NCBI GenBank assembly: GCA_951230915.1
Contig: OX579635.1
Span: forward strand, 49,104,001 to 49,168,000
Source: Antitrichia curtipendula
Taxonomy: Eukaryota; Streptophyta; Bryopsida; Hypnales; Leucodontaceae
Reading direction: 5' to 3'
DNA length: 64,000 nucleotides
A model generated the notes under the pieces. That model saw nothing but the letters and a program-made list of their open reading frames with translations. It did no database searches and was not told the origin of the DNA. Both the position numbers and the translations under genes were made by a program. This document shows positions 26,662-40,458 of this stretch, in pieces. The first letter of the stretch is position 1. Each line of letters begins with the position of its first letter.

Positions 26662-29600
26662 TCAAGCATTCCACTAGAAAACTTTAAATGTGTAATGGGA
26701 TCCTACGAGGGTTTGGGATTGAAATGAAATACTAGTTCCCATATTTTCTAATTCAAGTGGAACGGTATTTTAGTGTAATGGGTCTATGTAAATATGGATT
26801 GGCATTGAAAATTTTAAAAGAAATAGTATCCAAGTTGTTTTGAAATCAAGTATTCCACTAGAAAACTTTATTTCTGTAACGGGATCCTACGAGGGTTTGG
26901 AATTGAAATGAAATACTAGTTACCTTATTTTCTAATTCAAGTGGAATGGTATTTTATTGTAATGGGGATATGTAAATATAGGTTGGGATTGAAAATTTCA
27001 AATGAAATAGTATCCAAGTTGTTTTGAGTTCAAGCATTCCACTAGAAAACTTTATATGTGTAATGGGATCCTACGAGGGTTTGGGATTGAAATGAAATAC
27101 TAGTTCCCTTATTTTCTAATTCAAGTGGAACGGTATTTTAGTGTAATGGGTCTATGTAAATATGGATTGGGATTGAAAATTTCAAATGAAGTAGTATCCA
27201 AGTTGTTTTGAGTTCAAGCATTCCACTAGAAAACTTTATTTGTGTATTGGGATCCTACGAGGGTTTGGGATTGAAATGAAATACTAGTTCCCTTATTTTC
27301 TAATTCAAGTGGAACGGTATTTTAGTGTAATGGGTCTATGTAAATATGGATTGGGATTGAAAATTTCAAATGAAATAGTATCCAAGTTGTTTTGAGTTCA
27401 AGCATTCCACTAGAAAACTTTATTTGTGTAATGGGATCCTACGAGGGTTTGGGATTGACATGAAATACTAGTTCCCTTATTTTCTAATTCAAGTGGAACG
27501 GTATTTTATTGTAATGGGGATATGTTAATATAGGTTGGGATTGAAAATTTCAAATGAAATAGTATCCAAGTTGTTTTGAGTTCAAGCATTCCACTAGAAA
27601 ACTTTATTTGTGTAATGGGATCCTACGAGGGTTTGGGATTGAAATGAAATACTAGTTCCCTTATTTTCTAATTCAAGTGGAACGGTATTTTATTGTAATG
27701 GGGATATGTTAATATAGGTTGGGATTGAAAATTTCAAATGAAATAGTATCCAAGTTGTTTTGAGTTCAAGCATTCCACTAGAAAACTTTATATGTGTATT
27801 GGGATCCTACGAGGGTTTGGGATTGAAATGAAATACTAGTTCCCTTATTTTCTAATTCAAGTGGAACGGTATTTTAGTGTAATGGGTCTATGTAAATATG
27901 GATTGGGATTGAAAATTTCAAATGAAATAGTATCCAAGTTGTTTTGAGTTCAAGCATTCCACTAGAAAACTTTATTTGTGTAATGGGATCCTACGAGGGT
28001 TTGGGATTGACATGAAATACTAGTTCCCTTATTTTCTAATTCAAGTGGAACGGTATTTTATTGTAATGGGGATATGTTAATATAGGTTGGCATTGAAAAT
28101 TTCAAATGAAATAGTATCCAAGTTGTTTTGAGTTCAAGCATTCCACTAGAAAACTTTATTTGTGTAATGGGATCCTACGAGGGTTTGGGATTGAAATGAA
28201 ATACTAGTTCCCTTATTTTCTAATTCAAGTGGAACGGTATTTTATTGTAATGGGGATATGTTAATATAGGTTGGGATTGAAAATTTCAAATGAAATAGTA
28301 TCCAAGTTGTTTTGAGTTCAAGCATTCCACTAGAAAACTTTATATGTGTAATGGGATCCTACGAGGGTTTGGGATTGAAATGAAATACTAGTTCCCTTAT
28401 TTTCTAATTCAAGTGGAACGGTATTTTAGTGTAATGGGTCTATGTAAATATGGATTGGCATTGATAATTTTAAAAGAAATAGTATCCAAGTTGTTTTGAA
28501 ATCAAGTATTCCACTAGAAAACTTTATTTCTGTAACGGGATCCTACGAGGGTTTGGAATTGAAATGAAATACTAGTTACCTTATTTTCTAATTCAAGTGG
28601 AATGGTATTTTATTGTAATGGGGATATGTAAATATAGGTTGGGATTGAAAATTTCAAATGAAATAGTATCCAAGTTGTTTTGAGTTCAAGCATTCCACTA
28701 GAAAACTTTATATGTGTAATGGGATCCTACGAGGGTTTGGGATTGAAATGAAATACTAGTTCCCTTATTTTCTAATTCAAGTGGAACGGTATTTTAGTGT
28801 AATGGGTCTATGTAAATATGGATTGGGATTGAAAATTTCAAATGAAATAGTATCCAAGTTGTTTTGAGTTCAAGCATTCCACTAGAAAACTTTATTTGTG
28901 TATTGGGATCCTACGAGGGTTTGGGATTGAAATGAAATACTAGTTCCCTTATTTTCTAATTCAAGTGGAACGGTATTTTAGTGTAATGGGTCTATGTAAA
29001 TATGGATTGGGATTGAAAATTTCAAATGAAATAGTATCCAAGTTGTTTTGAGTTCAAGCATTCCACTAGAAAACTTTATTTGTGTAATGGGATCCTACGA
29101 GGGTTTGGGATTGACATGAAATACTAGTTCCCTTATTTTCTAATTCAAGTGGAACGGTATTTTATTGTAATGGGGATATGTTAATATAGGTTGGGATTGA
29201 AAATTTCAAATGAAATAGTATCCAAGTTGTTTTGAGTTCAAGCATTCCACTAGAAAACTTTATTTGTGTAATGGGATCCTACGAGGGTTTGGGATTGAAA
29301 TGAAATACTAGTTCCCTTATTTTCTAATTCAAGTGGAACGGTATTTTATTGTAATGCGGATATGTTAATATAGGTTGGGATTGAAAATTTCAAATGAAAT
29401 AGTATCCAAGTTGTTTTGAGTTCAAGCATTCCACTAGAAAACTTTATATGTGTATTGGGATCCTACGAGGGTTTGGGATTGAAATGAAATACTAGTTCCC
29501 TTATTTTCTAATTCAAGTGGAACGGTATTTTAGTGTAATGGGTCTATGTAAATATGGATTGGGATTGAAAATTTCAAATGAAATAGTATCCAAGTTGTTT

Positions 29601-29789
29601 TGAGTTCAAGCATTCCACTAGAAAACTTTATTTGTGTAATGGGATCCTACGAGGGTTTGGGATTGACATGAAATACTAGTTCCCTTATTTTCTAATTCAA
29701 GTGGAACGGTATTTTATTGTAATGGGGATATGTTAATATAGGTTGGGATTGAAAATTTCAAATGAAATAGTATCCAAGTTGTTTTGAGT
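26662..29789. repeat. Zone 6: 9-unit HOR (1656 bp), two copies
   Basis: 26662-28317 recurs from 28318, where eight units are kept before divergence at 29790. Paired markers are TTTCTG (26871, 28527) and TGTATTGG (27243 with 28899; 27795 with 29451), all exactly 1656 bp apart. The TGTTAATATAGG variant first appears here at about 27524. Copies differ by a few bases, for example a GATAATTTT run only in the second. Confidence 0.88.
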
Positions 29790-32181
29790 TCAAGCATTCC
29801 ACTAGAAAACTTTATATGTGTAATGGGATCCTACGAGGGTTTGGGATTGAAATGAAATACTAGTTCCCTTATTTTCTAATTTAAGTGGAACGGTATTTTA
29901 TTGTAATGGGGATATGTATATATGGATTGGGATTGAAAATTTCAAATGAAATAGTATCCAAGTTGTTTTGAGTTCAAGCATTCGACTAGAAAACTTTATT
30001 TGTGTAATGGGATCCTACGAGGGTTTGGGATTGACATGAAATACTAGTTCCCTTATTTTGTAATTCAAGTGGAACGGTATTTTATTGTAATGGGGATATG
30101 TTAATATAGGTTGGGATTGAAAATTTCAAATGAAATAGTATCCAAGTTGTTTTGAGTTCAAGCATTCCACTAGAAAACTTTATTTGTGTAATGGGATCCT
30201 ACGAGGGTTTGGGATTGAAATGAAATACTAGTTCCCTTATTTTCTAATTCAAGTGGAACGGTATTTTATTGTAATGGGTCTATGTAAATATGGATTGGGA
30301 TTGAAAATTTTAAATGAAATAATATCCAAGTTGTTTTGAAATCAAGCATTCCACTAGAAAACTTTATTTGTGTAACGGGATCCTACGAGGGTTTGGGATT
30401 GACATGAAATACTAGTTCCCTTATTTTCTAATTCAAGTGGAACGGTATTCTATTGTAATGGGGATATGTTAATACAGGTTGGGATTGAAAATTTCAAATG
30501 AAATAGTATCCAAGTTGTTTTGAGTTCAAGCATTCCACTAGAAAACTTTATTTGTGTAATGGGATCCTACGAGGGTTTGGGATTGACATGAAATACTAGT
30601 TCCCTTATTTTCTAATTCAAGTGGAACGGTATTTTATTGTAATGGGGATATGTAAATATAGGTTGGGATTGAAAATTTCAAATGAAATAGTATCCAAGTG
30701 GTTTTGAGTTCAAGCATTCCACTAGAAAACTTTATTTGTGTAATGGGATCCTACGAGGGTTTGGGATTGAAATGAAATACTAGTTCCCTTATTTTCTAAT
30801 TCAAGTGGAACGGTATTTTATTGTAATGGGGATATGTTAATATAGGTTGGGATTGAAAATTTCAAATGAAATAGTATCCAAGTTGTTTTGAGTTCAAGCA
30901 TTCCACTAGAAAACTTTATTTGTGTAATGGGATCCTACGAGGGTTTGGGATTGAAATGAAATACTAGTTCCCTTATTTTCTAATTCAAGTGGAACGGTAT
31001 TTTATTGTAATGGGGATATGTATATATGGATTGGGATTGAAAATTTTAAATGAAATAATATCCAAGTTGTTTTGAAATCAAGCATTCCCCTAGAAAACTT
31101 TATTTGTGTAACGGGATCCTACGAGGGTTTGGGATTGACATGAAATACTAGTTCCCTTATTTTCTAATTCAAGTGGAACGGTATTTTATTGTAATGGGGA
31201 TATGTTAATATAGGTTGGGATTGAAAATTTCAAATGAAATAGTATCCAAGTTGTTTTGAGTTCAAGCATTCCACTAGAAAACTTTATTTGTGTAATGGGA
31301 TCCTACGAGGGTTTGGGATTGAAATGAAATACTAGTTCCCTTATTTTCTAATTCAAGTGGAACGGTATTTTATTGTAATGGGGATATGTATATATGGATT
31401 GGGATTGAAAATTTTAAATGAAATAGTATCCAAGTTGTTTTGAATTCAAGCATTCCCCTAGAAAACTTTATTTGTGTAATGGGATCCTAAGAGGGTTTGG
31501 GATTGAAATGAAATACTAGTTACCTTATTTTCTAATTCAAGTGGAACGGTATTTTATTGTAATGGGGATATGTAAATATAGGTTGGGATTGAAAATTTTA
31601 AATGAAATAATATCCAAGTTGTTTTGAGTTCAAGCATTCCACTAGAAAACTTTATTTGTGTAATGGGATCCTAAGAGGGTTTGGGATTGAAATGAAATAC
31701 TAGTTCCCTTATTTTCTAATTCAAGTGGAACGGTATTTTATTGTAATGGGGATATGTAAATATAGGTTGGGATTGAAAATTTTAAATGAAATAGTATCCA
31801 AGTTGTTTTGAGTTCAAGCATTCCACTAGAAAACTTTATTTGTGTAATGGGATCCTAAGAGGGTTTGGGATTGAAATGAAATACTAGTTCCCTTATTTTC
31901 TAATTCAAGTGGAACGGTATTTTATTGTAATGGGGATATGTAAATATAGGTTGGGATTGAAAATTTTAAATGAAATAGTATCCAAGTTGTTTTGAGTTCA
32001 AGCATTCCACTAGAAAACTTTATTTGTGTAATGGGATCCTAAGAGGGTTTGTGATTGAAATGAAATACTAGTTCCCTTATTTTCTAATTCAAGTGGAACG
32101 GTATTTTATTGTAATGGGGCTATGTAAATATAGGTTGGGATTGAAAATTTCAAATGAAATAGTATCCAAGTTGTTTTGAGT
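29790..32181. repeat. Zone 7: dimer-like units, then four CCTAAGAGGG units
   Basis: Units with GTATATATGG (29916, 31020, 31388) are interspersed with units having TGTTAATATAGG, partly as a 368-bp dimer. From about 31489 four consecutive units carry CCTAAGAGGG, which removes the usual TACG CpG; they look like a fresh run of single-unit amplification. All units are 184 bp. Confidence 0.8.
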
Positions 32182-33652
32182 TCAAGCATTCCACTAGAAA
32201 ACTTTATTTGTGTAATGGGATCCTACGAGGGTTTGGGATTGAAATGAAATACTAGTTCCCTTATTTTCTAATTCAAGTGGAACGGTATTTTATTGTAATG
32301 GGGATATGTAAATATGGATTGGCATTGAAAATTATAAAAGAAATAGTATCCAAGTTGTTTTGAAATCAAGCATTCCACTAGAAAACTTTATTTTTGTAAT
32401 GGGATCCTACGAGGGTTTGGGATTGAAATGAAATACTAGTTCCCTTATTTTCTAATTCAAGTGGAACGGTATTTTATTGTAATGGGGATATGTAAATATA
32501 GGTTGGGTTTGGAAATTTCAAATGAAATAGTATCCAAATTGTTTTGAATTCAAGCATTCCACTAGAAAACTTTATTTGTGTAATGGGATCCTACGAGGGT
32601 TTGGGATTGAAATGAAATACTAGTTCCCTTATTTTCTAATTCAACTGGAACGGTATTTTATTGTAATGGGGATATGTAAATATGGATTGGCATTGAAAAT
32701 TTTAAAAGAAATAGTATCCAAGTTGTTTTGAAATCAAGTATTCCACTAGAAAACTTTATTTCTGTAACGGGATCCTACGAGGGTTTGGAATTGAAATGAA
32801 ATACTAGTTACCTTATTTTCTAATTCAAGTGGAACGGTTTTTATTGTAATGGGGATGTGTAAATGTAGGTTGGGTTTGGAAATTTCAAATGAAATAGTAT
32901 CCAAATTGTTTTGAATTCAAGCATTTCACTAGAAAACTTTATTTGTGTAATGGGATCCTACGAGGGTTTGGGATTGAAATGAAATACTAGTTCCCTTATT
33001 TTCTAATTCAACTGGAACGGTATTTTATTGTAATGGGGATATGTAAATATGGATTGGCATTGAAAATTTCAAATGAAATAGTATCCAAGTTGTTTTGAAA
33101 TCAAGTATTCCACTAGAAAACTTTATTTCTGTAACGGGATCCTACGAGGGTTTGGGATTGAAATGAAATACTAGTTCCCTTATTTTCTAATTCAAGTGGA
33201 ACGGTATTTTATTGTAATGGGGATATGTAAATATAGGTTGGGATTGAAAATTTCAAATGAAATAGTATCCAAGTTGTTTTGAAATCCAGTATTCCACTAG
33301 AAAACTTTATTTGTGTAATGGGATCCTACGAGGGTTTGGGATTGAAATGAAATACTAGTTCCCTTATTTTCTAATTCAAGTGGAACGGTATTTTATTGTA
33401 ATGGGGATATGTAAATATAGGTTGGGATTGAAAATTTCAAATGAAATAGTATCCAAGTTGTTTTGAATTCAAGCATTCCACTAGAAAACTTTATTTGTGT
33501 AATGGGATCCTACGAGGGTTTGGGATTGAAATGAAATACTAGTTCCCTTATTTTCTAATTCAAGTGGAACGGTATTTTATTGTAATGGGGATATGTAAAT
33601 ATAGGTTGGGATTGAAAATTTCAAATGAAATAGTATCCAAGTTGTTTTGAGT
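32182..33652. repeat. Zone 8: outlying first copy of the 10-unit HOR
   Basis: Eight units match the start of the block at 36781 at an offset of 4599 bp. Order: ATTATAAAAG unit (32331); TTTTTGTAATGG with GGGTTTGGAAATTTC; CAACTGG; the short GGTTTTTATTG unit (32734-32916) with GGATGTGTAAATG; CATTTCAC with CAACTGG; TTTCTGTAACGG; AAATCCAG; then an ordinary unit. The match ends at 33653, where this copy continues with TGTTAATATAGG units. Confidence 0.87.
32734..32916. repeat. 183-bp unit, deletion type 2
   Basis: GGTTTTTATTG replaces GGTATTTTATTG, one base fewer. The same unit, with the same private changes (GGATGTGTAAATG, CTAGTTACC, TTTCTGTAACGG), occurs at 37333-37515, 39172-39354 and 41011-41193. 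It is present once per copy of the 10-unit HOR and nowhere else. Confidence 0.93.
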
Positions 33653-36600
33653 TCAAGCATTCCACTAGAAAACTTTATTTGTGTAATGGGATCCTACGAG
33701 GGTTTGGGATTGAAATGAAATACTAGTTCCCTTATTTTCTAATTCAAGTGGAACGGTATTTTATTGTAATGGGGATATGTTAATATAGGTTGGGATTGAA
33801 AATTTCAAATGAAATAGTATCCAAGTTGTTTTGAGTTCAAGCATTCCACTAGAAAACTTTATTTGTGTAATGGGATCCTACGAGGGTTTGGGATTGAAAT
33901 GAAATACTAGTTCCCTTATTTTCTAATTCAAGTGGAACGGTATTTTATTGTAATGGGGATATGTATATATGGATTGGCATTGAAAATTTTAAATGAAATA
34001 ATATCCAAGTTGTTTTGAAATCAAGCATTCCCCTAGAAAACTTTATTTGTGTAACGGGATCCTACGAGGGTTTGGGATTGACATGAAATACTAGTTCCCT
34101 TATTTTCTAATTCAAGTGGAACGGTATTTTATTGTAATGGGGATATGTTAATATAGGTTGGGATTGAAAATTTCAAATGAAATAGTATCCAAGTTGTTTT
34201 GAGTTCAAGCATTCCACTAGAAAACTTTATTTGTGTAATGGGATCCTACGAGGGTTTGGGATTGAAATGAAATACTAGTTCCCTTATTTTCTAATTCAAG
34301 TGGAACGGTATTTTATTGTAATGGGGATATGTATATATGGATTGGGATTGAAAATTTTAAATGAAATAATATCCAAGTTGTTTTGAAATCAAGCATTCCC
34401 CTAGAAAACTTTATTTGTGTAATGGGATCCTAAGAGGGTTTGGGATTGAAATGAAATACTAGTTACCTTATTTTCTAATTCAAGTGGAACGGTATTTTAT
34501 TGTAATGGGGATATGTAAATATAGGTTGGGATTGAAAATTTTAAATGAAATAGTATCCAAGTTGTTTTGAGTTCAAGCATTCCACTAGAAAACTTTATTT
34601 GTGTAATGGGATCCTACGAGGGTTTGGGATTGAAATGAAATACTAGTTCCCTTATTTTCTAATTCAAGTGGAACGGTATTTTATTGTAATGGGGATATGT
34701 ATATATGGATTGGGATTGAAAATTTTAAATGAAATAATATCCAAGTTGTTTTGAAATCAAGCATTCCCCTAGAAAACTTTATTTGTGTAACGGGATCCTA
34801 CGAGGGTTTGGGATTGACATGAAATACTAGTTCCCTTATTTTCTAATTCAAGTGGAACGGTATTTTATTGTAATGGGGATATGTTAATATAGGTTGGGAT
34901 TGAAAATTTCAAATGAAATAGTATCCAAGTTGTTTTGAGTTCAAGCATTCCACTAGAAAACTTTATTTGTGTAATGGGATCCTACGAGGGTTTGGGATTG
35001 AAATGAAATACTAGTTCCCTTATTTTCTAAATCAAGTGGAACGGTATTTTATTGTAATGGGGATATGTAAATATGGATTGGCATTGAAAATTTTAAAAGA
35101 AATAGTATCCAAGTTGTTTTGAAATCAAGCATTCCACTAGAAAACTTTATTTGTGTAATGGGATCCTACGAGGGTTTGGGATTGAAATGAAATACTAGTT
35201 CCCTTATTTTCTAATTCAAGTGGAACGGTATTTTATTGTAATGGGGATATGTAAATATAGGTTGGGATTGAAAATTTCAAATGAAATAGTATCCAAGTTG
35301 TTTTGAGTTCAAGCATTTCACTAGAAAACTTTATTTGTGTAATGGGATCCTACGAGGGTTTGGGATTGAAATGAAATACTAGTTCCCTTATTTTCTAATT
35401 CAAGTGGAACGGTATTTTATTGTAATGGGGATATGTTAATATAGGTTGGGATTGAAAATTTCAAATGAAATAGTATCCAAGTTGTTTTGAGTTCAAGCAT
35501 TCCACTAGAAAACTTTATTTGTGTAATGGGATCCTACGAGGGTTTGGGATTGAAATGAAATACTAGTTCCCTTATTTTCTAATTCAAGTGGAACGGTATT
35601 TTATTGTAATGGGGATATGTATATATGGATTGGCATTGAAAATTTTAAATGAAATAATATCCAAGTTGTTTTGAAATCAAGCATTCCCCTAGAAAACTTT
35701 ATTTGTGTAACGGGATCCTACGAGGGTTTGGGATTGACATGAAATACTAGTTCCCTTATTTTCTAATTCAAGTGGAACGGTATTTTATTGTAATGGGGAT
35801 ATGTTAATATAGGTTGGGATTGAAAATTTCAAATGAAATAGTATCCAAGTTGTTTTGAGTTCAAGCATTCCACTAGAAAACTTTATTTGTGTAATGGGAT
35901 CCTACGAGGGTTTGGGATTGAAATGAAATACTAGTTCCCTTATTTTCTAATTCAAGTGGAACGGTATTTTATTGTAATGGGGATATGTATATATGGATTG
36001 GGATTGAAAATTTTAAATGAAATAATATCCAAGTTGTTTTGAAATCAAGCATTCCCCTAGAAAACTTTATTTGTGTAACGGGATCCTACGAGGGTTTGGG
36101 ATTGACATGAAATACTAGTTCCCTTATTTTCTAATTCAAGTGGAACGGTATTTTATTGTAATGGGGATATGTTAATATAGGTTGGGATTGAAAATTTCAA
36201 ATGAAATAGTATCCAAGTTGTTTTGAGTTCAAGCATTTCACTAGAAAACTTTATTTGTGTAATGGGATCCTACGAGGGTTTGGGATTGAAATGAAATACT
36301 AGTTCCCTTATTTTCTAAATCAAGTGGAACGGTATTTTATTGTAATGGGGATATGTAAATATGGATTGGCATTGAAAATTTTAAAAGAAATAGTATCCAA
36401 GTTGTTTTGAAATCAAGCATTCCACTAGAAAACTTTATTTGTGTAATGGGATCCTACGAGGGTTTGGGATTGAAATGAAATACTAGTTCCCTTATTTTCT
36501 AATTCAAGTGGAACGGTATTTTATTGTAATGGGGATATGTAAATATAGGTTGGGATTGAAAATTTCAAATGAAATAGTATCCAAGTTGTTTTGAGTTCAA

Positions 36601-36780
36601 GCATTCCACTAGAAAACTTTATTTGTGTAATGGGATCCTACGAGGGTTTGGGATTGAAATGAAATACTAGTTCCCTTATTTTCTAAATCAAGTGGAACGG
36701 TATTTTATTGTAATGGGGATATGTAAATATGGATTGGCATTGAAAATTTTAAAAGAAATAGTATCCAAGTTGTTTTGAAA
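33653..36780. repeat. Zone 9: 368-bp dimers nested in 1656- and 1288-bp offsets
   Basis: GTATATATGG occurs at 33963, 34331, 34699, 35619 and 35987, mostly 368 bp apart and alternating with TGTTAATATAGG or ATAGGTTGG units. The first four units (33653 on) recur 1656 bp later. A second match, 34757 to 36045, is offset by 1288 bp and includes CTAAATCAAG (35027, 36315, and again at 36683). This zone separates the outlying HOR copy from its three tandem relatives. Confidence 0.78.
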
Positions 36781-38619
36781 TCAAGCATTCCACTAGAAAA
36801 CTTTATTTGTGTAATGGGATCCTACGAGGGTTTGGGATTGAAATGAAATACTAGTTCCCTTATTTTCTAATTCAAGTGGAACGGTATTTTATTGTAATGG
36901 GGATATGTAAATATGGATTGGCATTGAAAATTATAAAAGAAATAGTATCCAAGTTGTTTTGAAATCAAGCATTCCACTAGAAAACTTTATTTTTGTAATG
37001 GGATCCTACGAGGGTTTGGGATTGAAATGAAATACTAGTTCCCTTATTTTCTAATTCAAGTGGAACGGTATTTTATTGTAATGGGGATATGTAAATATAG
37101 GTTGGGTTTGGAAATTTCAAATGAAATAGTATCCAAATTGTTTTGAATTCAAGCATTCCACTAGAAAACTTTATTTGTGTAATGGGATCCTACGAGGGTT
37201 TGGGATTGAAATGAAATACTAGTTCCCTTATTTTCTAATTCAACTGGAACGGTATTTTATTGTAATGGGGATATGTAAATATGGATTGGCATTGAAAATT
37301 TTAAAAGAAATAGTATCCAAGTTGTTTTGAAATCAAGTATTCCACTAGAAAACTTTATTTCTGTAACGGGATCCTACGAGGGTTTGGAATTGAAATGAAA
37401 TACTAGTTACCTTATTTTCTAATTCAAGTGGAACGGTTTTTATTGTAATGGGGATGTGTAAATGTAGGTTGGGTTTGGAAATTTCAAATGAAATAGTATC
37501 CAAATTGTTTTGAATTCAAGCATTTCACTAGAAAACTTTATTTGTGTAATGGGATCCTACGAGGGTTTGGGATTGAAATGAAATACTAGTTCCCTTATTT
37601 TCTAATTCAACTGGAACGGTATTTTATTGTAATGGGGATATGTAAATATGGATTGGCATTGAAAATTTCAAATGAAATAGTATCCAAGTTGTTTTGAAAT
37701 CAAGTATTCCACTAGAAAACTTTATTTCTGTAACGGGATCCTACGAGGGTTTGGGATTGAAATGAAATACTAGTTCCCTTATTTTCTAATTCAAGTGGAA
37801 CGGTATTTTATTGTAATGGGGATATGTAAATATAGGTTGGGATTGAAAATTTCAAATGAAATAGTATCCAAGTTGTTTTGAAATCCAGTATTCCACTAGA
37901 AAACTTTATTTGTGTAATGGGATCCTACGAGGGTTTGGGATTGAAATGAAATACTAGTTCCCTTATTTTCTAATTCAAGTGGAACGGTATTTTATTGTAA
38001 TGGGGATATGTAAATATAGGTTGGGATTGAAAATTTCAAATGAAATAGTATCCAAGTTGTTTTGAATTCAAGCATTCCACTAGAAAACTTTATTTGTGTA
38101 ATGGGATCCTACGAGGGTTTGGGATTGAAATGAAATACTAGTTCCCTTATTTTCTAATTCAAGTGGAACGGTATTTTATTGTAATGGGGATATGTAAATA
38201 TAGGTTGGGATTGAAAATTTCAAATGAAATAGTATCCAAGTTGTTTTGAGTTCAAGCATTCCACTAGAAAACTTTATTTGTGTAATGGGATCCTACGAGG
38301 GTTTGGGATTGACATGAAATACTAGTTCCCTTATTTTCTAATTCAAGTGGAACGGTATTTTATTGTAATGGGGATATGTAAATATAGGTTGGGATTGAAA
38401 ATTTCAAATGAAATAGTATCCAAGTTGTTTTGAATTCAAGCATTCCACTAGAAAACTTTATTTGTGTAATGGGATCCTACGAGGGTTTGGGATTGAAATG
38501 AAATACTAGTTCCCTTATTTTCTAAATCAAGTGGAACGGTATTTTATTGTAATGGGGATATGTAAATATGGATTGGCATTGAAAATTTTAAAAGAAATAG
38601 TATCCAAGTTGTTTTGAAA
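36781..38619. repeat. Zone 10: 10-unit HOR (1839 bp), copy II
   Basis: Ten units, nine of 184 bp and one of 183 bp (37333-37515, GGTTTTTATTG). The first unit is tagged ATTATAAAAG at 36930. It ends with a GACATG unit, a CTAAATCAAG unit (38522) and a GGCATTG unit that leads into the next copy. Its first eight units also match 32182-33652. Confidence 0.92.
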
Positions 38620-40458
38620 TCAAGCATTCCACTAGAAAACTTTATTTGTGTAATGGGATCCTACGAGGGTTTGGGATTGAAATGAAATACTAGTTCCCTT
38701 ATTTTCTAATTCAAGTGGAACGGTATTTTATTGTAATGGGGATATGTAAATATGGATTGGCATTGAAAATTATAAAAGAAATAGTATCCAAGTTGTTTTG
38801 AAATCAAGCATTCCACTAGAAAACTTTATTTTTGTAATGGGATCCTACGAGGGTTTGGGATTGAAATGAAATACTAGTTCCCTTATTTTCTAATTCAAGT
38901 GGAACGGTATTTTATTGTAATGGGGATATGTAAATATAGGTTGGGTTTGGAAATTTCAAATGAAATAGTATCCAAATTGTTTTGAATTCAAGCATTCCAC
39001 TAGAAAACTTTATTTGTGTAATGGGATCCTACGAGGGTTTGGGATTGAAATGAAATACTAGTTCCCTTATTTTCTAATTCAACTGGAACGGTATTTTATT
39101 GTAATGGGGATATGTAAATATGGATTGGCATTGAAAATTTTAAAAGAAATAGTATCCAAGTTGTTTTGAAATCAAGTATTCCACTAGAAAACTTTATTTC
39201 TGTAACGGGATCCTACGAGGGTTTGGAATTGAAATGAAATACTAGTTACCTTATTTTCTAATTCAAGTGGAACGGTTTTTATTGTAATGGGGATGTGTAA
39301 ATGTAGGTTGGGTTTGGAAATTTCAAATGAAATAGTATCCAAATTGTTTTGAATTCAAGCATTTCACTAGAAAACTTTATTTGTGTAATGGGATCCTACG
39401 AGGGTTTGGGATTGAAATGAAATACTAGTTCCCTTATTTTCTAATTCAACTGGAACGGTATTTTATTGTAATGGGGATATGTAAATATGGATTGGCATTG
39501 AAAATTTCAAATGAAATAGTATCCAAGTTGTTTTGAAATCAAGTATTCCACTAGAAAACTTTATTTCTGTAACGGGATCCTACGAGGGTTTGGGATTGAA
39601 ATGAAATACTAGTTCCCTTATTTTCTAATTCAAGTGGAACGGTATTTTATTGTAATGGGGATATGTAAATATAGGTTGGGATTGAAAATTTCAAATGAAA
39701 TAGTATCCAAGTTGTTTTGAAATCCAGTATTCCACTAGAAAACTTTATTTGTGTAATGGGATCCTACGAGGGTTTGGGATTGAAATGAAATACTAGTTCC
39801 CTTATTTTCTAATTCAAGTGGAACGGTATTTTATTGTAATGGGGATATGTAAATATGGATTGGCATTGAAAATTTTAAAAGAAATAGTATCCAAGTTGTT
39901 TTGAAATCCAGTATTCCACTAGAAAACTTTATTTGTGTAATGGGATCCTACGAGGGTTTGGGATTGAAATGAAATACTAGTTCCCTTATTTTCTAATTCA
40001 AGTGGAACGGTATTTTATTGTAATGGGGATATGTAAATATAGGTTGGGATTGAAAATTTCAAATGAAATAGTATCCAAGTTGTTTTGAATTCAAGCATTC
40101 CACTAGAAAACTTTATTTGTGTAATGGGATCCTACGAGGGTTTGGGATTGAAATGAAATACTAGTTCCCTTATTTTCTAATTCAAGTGGAACGGTATTTT
40201 ATTGTAATGGGGATATGTAATTATAGGTTGGGATTGAAAATTTCAAATGAAATAGTATCCAAGTTGTTTTGAGTTCAAGCATTCCACTAGAAAACTTTAT
40301 TTGTGTAATGGGATCCTACGAGGGTTTGGGATTGACATGAAATACTAGTTCCCTTATTTTCTAATTCAAGTGGAACGGTATTTTATTGTAATGGGGATAT
40401 GTAAATATAGGTTGGGATTGAAAATTTCAAATGAAATAGTATCCAAGTTGTTTTGAAT
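38620..40458. repeat. Zone 10: 10-unit HOR (1839 bp), copy III
   Basis: The ATTATAAAAG tag is at 38769, 1839 bp after the previous one, and the short unit is 39172-39354. The total length equals copy II but the unit order differs: copy III has two AAATCCAG units (39723 and 39907) where copy II has one, and it lacks the CTAAATCAAG unit near the end. One unit has GTAATTATAGG. Confidence 0.92.
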
